Source: Lyophyllum atratum (Eukaryota; Basidiomycota; Agaricomycetes; Agaricales; Lyophyllaceae). Taken from it: a DNA stretch of 64,000 nt. The position numbers were made by a program, and so were the translations under genes. Shown piece after piece: positions 45,843 through 58,875 of the stretch. Every line of letters begins with the position of its first letter. The stretch's first letter is position 1. Location of the stretch: positions 89,440-153,439 of the forward strand of contig JACGCN010000069.1 in assembly GCA_014905825.1 (NCBI GenBank), read 5' to 3'. The notes beneath the pieces are model-generated. The model saw only the letters and a list, made by a program, of their open reading frames with translations. It was not told the origin of the DNA and ran no database searches.

Positions 45843-46774
45843 TAGATTGTACCTGGGAACGTGGGCTGGGAGGGCAAGGTGCAGAGCGATAGGGTAGATT
45901 TCGAACAAAATGAGGCGCGTGCGGCGCGGGGAATGCGTCCAGGGAACGAGGTGGCGCATGCGATCCGATGTCTTGAAGGGTAGTCATCCAGGTTTCATGT
46001 CCGGGTCCGGGTCCGGGTCCGGGTCGGTCGCGACTAGAGGTGTGGTGCTTGCGAGTCCTCGACAAGCACTGTACCTTTCGTCTACGACGATGGCGAGAGA
46101 GAGGATGAGACAGCTGCAATAGAATCCTCTAATTGCAGTTGCCCCGCTCCTGGGTAGGCGGTGGACGACGGGTGGGGCAGAGAGCTCATCGTCGACGACG
46201 AAGAGATGGGTTATCTGGGACTTGTGAGAATTATTCAGATTGTGCACGAGGAGTGCACGTGTCGAGCCGTGGGAATGGGGACTTGCCGAGTCGGAGACGC
46301 CTGGACCACGAGGTGCAATTGCCACGGTCTGGTGATTCCTCGACACGTGCACTCCTCGTGCACAATCTGAATAATTCTCACAAGTCCCAGATAACCCATC
46401 TCTTCGTCGTCGACGATGAGCTCTCTGCCCCACCCGTCGTCCACCGCCTACCCAGGAGCGGGGCAACTGCAATTAGAGGATTCTATTGCAGCTGTCTCAC
46501 CCTCTCTCTCGCCGTCGTCGTAGACGAAAGGTGCAGTGCTTGTCGAGGACTCGCAAGCACCACATCTCTAGTCGCGACCGACCCGGACCCGGACCCGGAC
46601 CCGGACCCGGACCCGGACATGAAACCTGGATGACTACCCTTCAAGACATCGGATCGCATGCGCCACCTCGTTCCCTGGACGCATTCCCCGCGCCGCACGC
46701 GCCTCATTTTGTTCGAAATCTACCCTATCGCTCTGCACCTTGCCCTCCCAGCCCACGTTCCCAGGTACAATCTA
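45843..46774. repeat. large palindrome: arms of 424 and 436 bp, 72-bp spacer
   Basis: The left arm 45843-46266 is the reverse complement of the right arm 46339-46774 apart from a few substitutions and two extra GGACCC hexamers in the right arm (near 46580-46618), which account for the 12-base length difference. The spacer is 46267-46338. It lies between two divergent genes, so both promoters or leaders fall in or beside it. The arms share a frame, TRLILFEIYPIALHLALPAH, reading outward on both sides. Confidence 0.9.
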
Positions 46775-47276
46775 TCGCATTTCTCCTTGCTCCTGTAAGT
46801 TTTTCCTCTAGTATCACATCCGGCCTCGAATACGATTACATGTTCTGATAGATATCATGCCACGCCCTCTCCATGCTGCACAGCCGTCCACTTCGTTCCA
46901 GGGCCAGGTACGTGATCCGTTATTTCAATATCGCCCCTCACCTCGCACCTTGATTTGCTCGTCGACGCCGAACAGACATGTTCCTACCTGAAACTCTGCA
47001 GATGATCCTCGTGTATAATTTCGGTGAGTCTCTCGCATCTTCACGCAGTATTCTTTGACTAATTGTTCCCTCGCAGCCGCATACCCTAAGTCCCTCGTTA
47101 CGATACCTTCACAGCGTAGCCATATTCGAATAGATTAATTTTATGTCCTGAGCCTACAGGCGCTCGCGCTCTGAGAATAGTACATCCTGGTGTAGCGATT
47201 TCTGTTATAAACTGCTCTCCCACCTCAAGGCAGAGACAACTTCTAAAGTTACCCGCCCTACACCCTCTGTCTCGTC
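46775..47276 (+). other. leader region of the SNF2 gene with intron-like segments
   Basis: It starts with a GTAAGT...GATAG segment (about 46796-46856) that resembles, at lower identity, the intron on the other side of the palindrome. Possible small exons follow (46858-46908; about 46980-47026 with MFLPETLQMILVYNF) bounded by GTACGT and GTGAGT donors. No joined frame to the ATG at 47277 was found, so these may be 5' UTR exons. Confidence 0.3.
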
Positions 47277-50200
47277 ATGCCCAGCCACACAGCTCCTAGC
47301 GCTTTCGTTAAGCTTTATTCGTTGGGTGGCGCCCCTTGGAACTGGGAAACCTGGCAAGAGCATACCGGCGTCGCCTACGGCCTCTTTCCTGACGACGACA
47401 AGAAACTTCCTCGCGGCTGGACTCGACAGAACGCCGTCGATGTTCAGTCTTACTTCCGCGCATATAGCCTCCTCGCTTCTGAAGACAAGAAGGTGGCCTT
47501 TGCCGTCAACGACAAAGGCGGCTCCAAGTACCCAGGACGCGAGTTCTGGAATAACTGGGTGAACCGTCGCTGGGATTCATGGGGCGTTCATACCATGATC
47601 GTGGGGGTGCTGAGAGACCTCGAGATGCATCCCCTCGATATCATCGTCCGCGACGAAGATATCGACACTTGGCCGAGTGCTGATCACTATATCCCCGCCG
47701 TCATCGACCCCGTCGCCTTGAAGCTCTTCGGTGAAGAGGCTTTTCCTAAGAATTCTACAGCCGTCAAGTCTGACTTGCGCGCGGCCATCCGTATTCTCGT
47801 TCAACGATGCTGGAACACCATGCGTGTCCAGATCTCGACAATGAAGAGCCGCCCGATTGAGATCGAGGCAGCTGCGAAAGCCGCATTCCAAGGTGAGTAT
47901 TTCATTCTATTAGTACGAACATTTCTAAATACGGGGTAGATCTCGAGAACGGCAAGCCCACAAAAGCCAAACTGTCACGCGCTATCCATGCGGTCGCAAA
48001 ATGGAAAGAGTGCTCCATACTTTTCAACACGCCCGAAAACGTCGAGAAGGCCGCAGCCATGCTCGCTGATCTTCAGGAGATCATGGAGGGTCTGGGAGCG
48101 AAGTTAGATAAACGAGCTCAATCGAAAGGTGAGCGCGCTGCTGCCTTTACTTTCCTCTGTTGACTAACTTCATGCATAGGAACGTGCAAAGTTTCAGCCG
48201 TTGATTTGAAGGACCTTGCCACTGCAGAGGATGTCACCGATCTGGTACTCATGTACCACGAGTATTTCGAGCGTGATGTGGAGGATGAGGGCGAACCACC
48301 GTTGACTAAACCCCCGGCTGATAGACAGGCGCTTAATGACTCTGGGGGGGACTTCGGCATGGAAGAAGAGTCAGTCATGACATACGGAATGTTGACCGGG
48401 TCGTTGGGATTCAGGACGGGCCTTCCGCCGCAGTTCAACAAACTCCGAGACCGGTTCGGCTCCACGCCTTGGGAGGATGCCGCACCTTTTGAGTGCAAAC
48501 ACCCTCCAGAGAATATCGAGAACCAGCGCCTCCATTGGCACCAGGTCGCTGGAACTCGCTCCATCTGCAGAAGCGTGTTCACCAAGGTTGCGGACCCAGC
48601 CCACGTCCCCGGCATGCTCATCGGCGACGAAGTCGGCCTTGGGAAGACAGCGCAGACGCTCACGTTCATAGCCTTCCTGATGCAGGCGATCTGGCTTCAG
48701 AAGAATAACAAGAAGCTCCCGAAAATCTTAGGTGAGATCATCTCCGCAGGTACCATTACTCCCCAAGCGCGTATTGACCTTGTCTTTCAGAAGAACGGCC
48801 GTATCTACGTGGTAGCAAGGACATCCCGTCGGCGCCACATCTGATCGTCTGTCCTGGAACCCTCGTCCCTCAGTGGGTCCACGAATCGAAGGTGTTCTTC
48901 CAGCGGAAGAAGATCGAGATTCTTGTCTACGATAGCCAAACCAACGCCGCCGAATTCTGGGGGCCCGATGGTCCTTTGCGTCGTTCGCCTCACGACCCCC
49001 ATCACATCGTCATCGTCGCAAGCCATTCCGTACGTAACAGGTATACTGTTAGTCTGGAATATTACTGACCACCAACAGGTGCTGTGCAAGGAAATGAACG
49101 ATAACCACTTCCCGGTGAAGAAGAGGAAGGATGTTCGTCCGTGGGATATGCCAACAGCCAAGGGGTCCCTCACAAACACTCTTTTTGGTCAGAAATACCT
49201 GACCGTCACCGTCGACGAAGCTCATCACATGCGAAACATGGGAAGGAAGCATACAGCTATCTTACGGCTGTTGGAGCAGGCAACGATACGGCTTGCTATG
49301 ACAGCCACGCCCCTCCACACATCCTCGAGAGTAAGCCGTTTCTGTCGCAACTTGTCATGCCGCCACTGATTATCGTCCTTCCTTCAGGATCTCTCTGCCA
49401 TGGGCCGTATCGTGGGTCTCCCCCACTTTTTCACTGAGGCCGCCTGGCAGGAAGAGAAGGACGATGCTGCGGCAGTGCGGAGGGCGAAGACCCTCGACGA
49501 CGATGGGCTTACTCTTCACGGCGAGCAACTTAGTGCTGTGAAACGCCTCCAAGATCACCTCGGCAAACATTTCCTCCGGAGGACCACGGATAGCAAGGAT
49601 TCAGAAGGGAATCCGCTCTTGACCCTGCCGCCGTTTTAAAGAGATAATCGGTGTTTTGGAGCTCACGCAAAGGGAAGCTGATATCATCCAACGCCGAGCT
49701 GAGTCTGCGAAGGCCTCGTAAGTCACACTCTGTCAGTGTATTCTAATACTGACTGTTCAGCAGAATAGAGTCGAGTAGCGCGTCGAGTCTATCGACAACG
49801 GTGAGTTTATGGTAGCAAACGACTGTTCTATGACTCTGACGTATCTCGATTCACAGAGATTCTACCTCGAATACAGGACTGCCGTCGGGTTTGCCAAAGA
49901 GGACCCGGATTCCCCCTGGCCATCCTTCAAGACACTCCAAGAGTGGGCACCCGTCAAGAGCACCAAGATGGAAGTCTGTGCAGAGATCTGTAAACACTAC
50001 CTCAGCCGTGACGACGTCGGCGACGTCACCTTCGCGAATGGGGTGCCTGTCTTCCCAGATATCCCAGCCAACCTCGCGGAGAAGATACGGCAGAACCGGC
50101 GCATCATCATCTACTCCGAGTTTTCGTCCATGGCTCCACTTCTGCAGAACGTGAGTTTTCTCTTCCTGTCGTTGAATCTTGAGTTAACATCTCGCTGCAG

Positions 50201-52329
50201 GTCCTTGAACTGCACGGCGTGCCGAGCTTGACTTTGAACGGGAAGATGTCCGTCGAACAACGAAACAAGCACGTCAGAGACTTCTACAATGACGCCCACC
50301 CAGCTCGTGTGCTCATTTTCTCGAGCGTCGGTTCGGCGGGCCTGAATCTCGCGATTGCAGACGTCGTTATATTCTTTGTAAGTAATTTGTATCACCCCAG
50401 GACTTCCTCTCATCAAAAACGCCAGGATCAACCGTGGTCCGCTCAAGACATACAGCAGACCAGGGGCCGGGCCCATCGACAACCACAGAAGAAAACAGTC
50501 AAGGTCATTCACCTGCTGGCAAGTGACTCGGCGGATTTACTGATGAGTAATGTCGCGCAAGGAAAGCGCGACATGTTCCACGCGTTCGTGAACAAGAAAT
50601 TGGCGAAAGGTATGTGCCTACATTACTTCGCGTTTTCTTGAAGTCAACACTAATGCACATATAGAGTTGGCGGGCACCCTTCAGGGTTTCATTCCCGACA
50701 TCCATGACAATGATAGCGCGACCGCCGGAACAGAGGAGACTACGACTAGCAAAAAAGAGAAGAAGGAGAAGAAGGAGAAGGCGAAGAAGGAGAAGGCCGG
50801 GAAGAAAGAGAAGGTGAAGGCGGAGAAGAAGGAGAAGGAGAAGGAGAAGGAGAAGGAGAAGGAGAAGGAGAAGGAGAAGGAGAAGGAGAAGGAGAAGGAG
50901 AAGGAGAAGGAGAAGGAGAAGGAGAAGGAGAAGGAGAAGGAGAAGGAGAAGGAGAAGGAGAAGGAGAAGGAGAAGGAGAAGGAGAAGGAGAAGGAGAAGG
51001 AGAAGGAGAAGGAGAAGGAGAAGGAGAAGGAGAAGGAGAAGGAGAAAAAAGAGAAGAAGGAGAAGACCAAGAGGCAGAAGACCAAGGAGGTGCATATTGT
51101 CGTCGACGATGACGTGCCTCCTGCGACGGCAAGTGGTTTAAACTCCTCCGTGCCACCATCCGAGGCGGATACCTCCATGCCACCATCCGAGGCCGAAACA
51201 CACATGCCACTTTCTGACGACTTCTCGATGGCTTCGTCTGACAGGGATGTATCCACCGACGATCCTTTGTCTCAACCAGGTAAGTTCGTCGTGGGTTACC
51301 TCCTCTTCAGGTGCTAATACTTGTATAGAATTCGATCCCATTTGGGACACCGACATCCCAGAGCCAACCCGAGGCAAACGCCGTAGCAGGAAAATGCTTA
51401 ATAGTGACGACGACAACGACATGCCTGCAGCCAGCGGGCCTGGAGGTAAGTCCAGGTTCTACTTGATTTGAGCCTCACTGACGAATTATTTGCAGTCTCA
51501 CAACACATATCCTCCCTCGTTATGTACCCGAGCTCCCCTGAAAGCACAGGCACTACCAGCCCTCCTCCAAAACGACCAAGACATGGAACCATCGGTGCTG
51601 AGGCGCGTTCCGCGATCTTGGCTGTGTCAGCCCCTTCAGAACAGCCTTCTGGCGGTGCGTCATACGTCCTTAGCGTATAAATGGTATTCTGACTATAGTA
51701 CAGACGTTCTGGACGCCCATGCGAACAAGTCGGTCGACCAGACGATCGACACCGCGAAGACGGCAGCTGGTAAGTATATGTACACTTGTGGTAATCGCAT
51801 GCATAGCTAACTGTACGTTGGTTAGCCGCTGCTAGCTCCCTGATCAGCGGTATGCGCGAGGACGGAGTATCGCCACCGGAAGCAATGCCCTCTACGTCCC
51901 CACGACGTCAATTCCTCGTCGCCCCATCTGACCGATGTAAGTAACAGGTCACAATCATTCATTAGTCGTCTACTGACATCACACCACTAGCTGTAACTGC
52001 TGGACCCTCACGCGCCTCGTCGTCGACGAAACCCAATCCCCGTCTTTGGAGCAGAAATCAGCGCCCATCAGGTGAACAAGGTCTGTCAATACAATCCTAT
52101 ATATCGATGATTTCCTGACGAGTAGCCAGCGGCAGCGAGTTCGTCGAGCACCCCTCACGCGCCAGTGACAAATCCATTTGCCCGTCCTCCCCCGAGATCT
52201 GAACTACCCAGCCGTGAACCAGGATCGTTGGATGATGTTTCGGCCCCACCCAAAGCTGCTCTGAAAGCTAAGACCCGCCCGCGACCCGGAATGAAGCCAT
52301 CCCGTTGGTCGTCAAGCACGCCGTCATAG
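47277..52329 (+). CDS. SNF2-family helicase/ATPase, 17 exons, one homopolymer frameshift
   Basis: Seventeen exons give 1,406 aa in consistent phase if one T is removed from TTTT at 49634-49637; as read, the frame stops in LTLPPF. The ATP-binding lobe has IGDEVGLGKTAQTL (about residue 416), VDEAHH (about 577) and LAMTATPLHTS (about 604). The second lobe has YSEFSSMAPLLQ, SAGLNLAIAD and QTRGRAHRQPQKK, the SNF2 forms of motifs IV-VI. Such proteins translocate on DNA and remodel nucleosomes or displace proteins; they do not classically unwind DNA. After the helicase core comes a Lys-Glu tract (about residues 987-1093), then a Ser/Pro-rich tail ending WSSSTPS. It is nuclear by inference. The 3' half is duplicated downstream. 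The N-terminal 380 residues are unrecognised. It could be host- or element-encoded. Confidence 0.75.
50752..51070 (+). repeat. GAGAAG microsatellite coding a Lys-Glu tract
   Basis: GAGAAG units run almost without interruption for about 230 bases (50820-51050) inside exon 11, flanked by imperfect KKEKKEK repeats. Homologous tracts are at 53370-53600 and 55930-56210, differing in length and phase. The antisense Ser-Phe and Leu frames here are artefacts. Confidence 0.9.
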
Positions 52330-52652
52330 GTACTCTTCTATACTCGACCACTCCGTATATACACATGTACTATGTCCCTCTCCATGCACTATGACCCCTC
52401 CCGTATGCACTTCGTCACGTCTGTCTATGCCGTTTCCAATCCTCACCTATGCAGCACCACACTTTTAATATTACTGTACCGTTTTTCAACATATTGCCTT
52501 TGTCAGTCACGTTGCAGGACCAAGTCCGACCAAGGAAGTGTCGTCGGTTCTCCGCAAGATTAACAATTCCGGTTCGACACATTTTACGCTGACAATCACG
52601 GTATCCCACCGCGATCTCAGTCACGACAATTACCCCTTCATACAGAAATTTT

Positions 52653-55206
52653 ATCTACTCCGAGTTTTCGTCCATGGCTCCACTTCTGCAGAACGTGAGT
52701 TTTCTCTTCCTGTCGTTGAATCTTGAGTTAACATCTCGCTGCAGGTCCTTGAACTGCACGGCGTGCCGAGCTTGACTTTGAACGGGAAGATGTCCGTCGA
52801 ACAACGAAACAAGCACGTCAGAGACTTCTACAATGACGCCCACCCAGCTCGTGTGCTCATTTTCTCGAGCGTCGGTTCGGCGGGCCTGAATCTCGCGATT
52901 GCAGACGTCGTTATATTCTTTGTAAGTAATTTGTATCACCCCAGGACTTCCTCTCATCAAAAACGCCAGGATCAACCGTGGTCCGCTCAAGACATACAGC
53001 AGACCAGGGGCCGGGCCCATCGACAACCACAGAAGAAAACAGTCAAGGTCATTCACCTGCTGGCAAGTGACTCGGCGGATTTACTGATGAGTAATGTCGC
53101 GCAAGGAAAGCGCGACATGTTCCACGCGTTCGTGAACAAGAAATTGGCGAAAGGTATGTGCCTACATTACTTCGCGTTTTCTTGAAGTCAACACTAATGC
53201 ACATATAGAGTTGGCGGGCACCCTTCAGGGTTTCATTCCCGACATCCATGACAATGATAGCGCGACCGCCGGAACAGAGGAGACTACGACTAGCAAAAAA
53301 GAGAAGAAGGAGAAGAAGGAGAAGGCGAAGAAGGAGAAGGCCGGGAAGAAAGAGAAGGTGAAGGCGGAGAAGAAGGAGAAGGAGAAGGAGAAGGAGAAGG
53401 AGAAGGAGAAGGAGAAGGAGAAGGAAGGAGAAGGAGAAGGAGAAGGAGAAGGAGAAGGAGAAGGAGAAGGAGAAGGAGAAGGAGAAGGAGAAGGAGAAGG
53501 AGAAGGAGAAGGAGAAGGAGAAGGAGAAGGAGAAGGAGAAGGAGAAGGAGAAGGAGAAGGAGAAGGAGAAGGAGAAGGAGAAGGAGAAGGAGAAGGAGAA
53601 AAAAGAGAAGAAGGAGAAGACCAAGAGGCAGAAGACCAAGGAGGTGCATATTGTCGTCGACGATGACGTGCCTCCTGCGACGGCAAGTGGTTTAAACTCC
53701 TCCGTGCCACCATCCGAGGCGGATACCTCCATGCCACCATCCGAGGCCGAAACACACATGCCACTTTCTGACGACTTCTCGATGGCTTCGTCTGACAGGG
53801 ATGTATCCACCGACGATCCTTTGTCTCAACCAGGTAAGTTCGTCGTGGGTTACCTCCTCTTCAGGTGCTAATACTTGTATAGAATTCGATCCCATTTGGG
53901 ACACCGACATCCCAGAGCCAACCCGAGGCAAACGCCGTAGCAGGAAAATGCTTAATAGTGACGACGACAACGACATGCCTGCAGCCAGCGGGCCTGGAGG
54001 TAAGTCCAGGTTCTACTTGATTTGAGCCTCACTGACGAATTATTTGCAGTCTCACAACACATATCCTCCCTCGTTATGTACCCGAGCTCCCCTGAAAGCA
54101 CAGGCACTACCAGCCCTCCTCCAAAACGACCAAGACATGGAACCATCGGTGCTGAGGCGCGTTCCGCGATCTTGGCTGTGTCAGCCCCTTCAGAACAGCC
54201 TTCTGGCGGTGCGTCATACGTCCTTAGCGTATAAATGGTATTCTGACTATAGTACAGACGTTCTGGACGCCCATGCGAACAAGTCGGTCGACCAGACGAT
54301 CGACACCGCGAAGACGGCAGCTGGTAAGTATATGTACACTTGTGGTAATCGCATGCATAGCTAACTGTACGTTGGTTAGCCGCTGCTAGCTCCCTGATCA
54401 GCGGTATGCGCGAGGACGGAGTATCGCCACCGGAAGCAATGCCCTCTACGTCCCCACGACGTCAATTCCTCGTCGCCCCATCTGACCGATGTAAGTAACA
54501 GGTCACAATCATTCATTAGTCGTCTACTGACATCACACCACTAGCTGTAACTGCTGGACCCTCACGCGCCTCGTCGTCGACGAAACCCAATCCCCGTCTT
54601 TGGAGCAGAAATCAGCGCCCATCAGGTGAACAAGGTCTGTCAATACAATCCTATATATCGATGATTTCCTGACGAGTAGCCAGCGGCAGCGAGTTCGTCG
54701 AGCACCCCTCACGCGCCAGTGACAAATCCATTTGCCCGTCCTCCCCCGAGATCTGAACTACCCAGCCGTGAACCAGGATCGTTGGATGATGTTTCGGCCC
54801 CACCCAAAGCTGCTCTGAAAGCTAAGACCCGCCCGCGACCCGGAATGAAGCCATCCCGTTGGTCGTCAAGCACGCCGTCATAGGTACTCTTCTATACTCG
54901 ACCACTCCGTATATACACATGTACTATGTCCCTCTCCATGCACTATGACCCCTCCCGTATGCACTTCGTCACGTCTGTCTATGCCGTTTCCAATCCTCAC
55001 CTATGCAGCACCACACTTTTAATATTACTGTACCGTTTTTCAACATATTGCCTTTGTCAGTCACGTTGCAGGACCAAGTCCGACCAAGGAAGTGTCGTCG
55101 GTTCTCCGCAAGATTAACAATTCCGGTTCGACACATTTTACGCTGACAATCACGGTATCCCACCGCGATCTCAGTCACGACAATTACCCCTTCATACAGA
55201 AATTTA
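52653..55206 (+). pseudogene. tandem copy 2 of the SNF2 3' half
   Basis: It begins at ATCTACTCCGAG inside exon 8 and repeats 50109-52652 with introns, stop (54881-54883) and 3' flank almost unchanged. The period is 2,544 bases, then 2,554 past the microsatellite. It lacks the start and the first helicase lobe. Within the GAGAAG tract, an indel at about 53421 (AAGGAAGGAG) shifts the frame from Lys-Glu to Gly-Glu and then to a stop, so even this fragment is broken. Confidence 0.85.
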
Positions 55207-57815
<2,609 letters not shown>

Positions 57816-58078
57816 CTTCCAGGCATGCATGCCGAAGTTATCAGAAGCACTCAGTTGCGGGTTTTTGGTGGCAGAACGATGTTCATGGCCGATATCCACA
57901 GTCCCTTCACATCTTTCTTAATCCGGATCCTGTAGATACATACATACACTTGTCCGCCATTCCGAAACAGAGAGCCGCACTCACAATACAGCGGGCTAAT
58001 AAATTTCATTCAAATATATTCTACAAGCGCTCGTGAACGGCTACGATTCTGCTGCGACGGTCATTGTCACCCTACAAG

Positions 58079-58350
58079 ATGGAATAATTCACCTGTTCGT
58101 CTACGACAACAGCGATGGGAGACAACTGCAACAGAATGAGCCTTGAATTGCAGTTGGACCACCCCCAGGTAGGCGGTCGATGACGGGTCGGGCAGCGAAC
58201 TCATCGTCGACGACGAAGAGAGATCAGTGCGGCTGCGATATCATAGAAGTACTTACGAGATGGATTAACAACTTTGATTTCTAAATAAATGAGGTGCGTA
58301 CGGCGCAGAGAATCCGTCCAGGGAACGAGGTCGCGTACGATCCGATTCTA
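58079..58350 (+). repeat. diverged, permuted copy of the palindrome arm
   Basis: 58079-58215 matches 46069-46206 (GTCTACGAC, GGCGGTCGATGACGGGTCGG, CTCATCGTCGACGACGAAGA). 58216-58350 matches 45790-45966 (GCGGCTGCGATATCATAGAA, GAGAATCCGTCCAGGGAACG) with the middle missing. The two parts are in swapped order compared with the arm. It lies 3' of the SNF2 triplication; 57816-58078 holds nothing recognised. Confidence 0.65.
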
Positions 58351-58449
58351 TAGAAACAGCAACAGCAAATGTTCAGGCTTAGGGCGCCTTAGGGCATGCC
58401 AATTTGGTAAGTTACCGCGACCTGGAATACACGAAGTCGCGGCTATAAC

Positions 58450-58761
58450 AAGAGCCAAGACAAATGACCGCGACTTTGTAAAATCAAGGTTACGGTCAAA
58501 ACATCTTGACATGGCTATGTGTTACATCCCGCCAACTGGAGCCGCGACCTCTGTTTTAAGAATGTCGCGGCCCATCCTCTGACGTCGGACATAATAATCG
58601 ACCGGACACTTCAGCGGTGGCCGCGACTTTGTAAAATCAAGGTCGCGGTCAATACGGCTGACGTTACATGCTGGTAATTATATATAGTATGAAACACAAG
58701 ATCTTGTGTCTTGACCGCGACCTTGATTTTGCAAAGTCGCGGTCATTTGTCTTGGGCTCTT
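58450..58761. mobile_element. 0.3-kb inverted-repeat (MITE-like) element with CCGCGAC hairpins
   Basis: The ends are inverted repeats of about 50 bases starting AAGAGCC(C)AAGACAAATG. Inside and just outside are hairpins of the form CCGCGAC-n14-GTCGCGG, at about 58414, 58467, 58541, 58620 and 58712. No coding frame. I see no clear target-site duplication, so mobility is inferred from structure only. Confidence 0.55.
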
Positions 58762-58875
58762 CTGTAAACAAGGTCACCGGTTGAAAAATGCAGTTTCCAC
58801 CAAAGTCAGTGCTATATATAATTAATGCGGCGGCGAAAAATGCAGGACTTACTGTATATAATCAAGGCCTCTACC

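Noticed and set aside
46133..46633. 166-codon frame across the palindrome, matched by a similar frame on the other strand
   Set aside because: Each is the mirror of the other because of the inverted repeat; no codon or splice evidence supports them.
50505..51256. Poly-Leu, Ser-Phe and Ser-Pro frames antisense to the SNF2 gene
   Set aside because: They are antisense readings of the GAGAAG microsatellite.
58450..58761. Target-site duplication for the inverted-repeat element
   Set aside because: Flanks CTATAAC and CTGTAAA look alike but are not direct repeats at the element borders.
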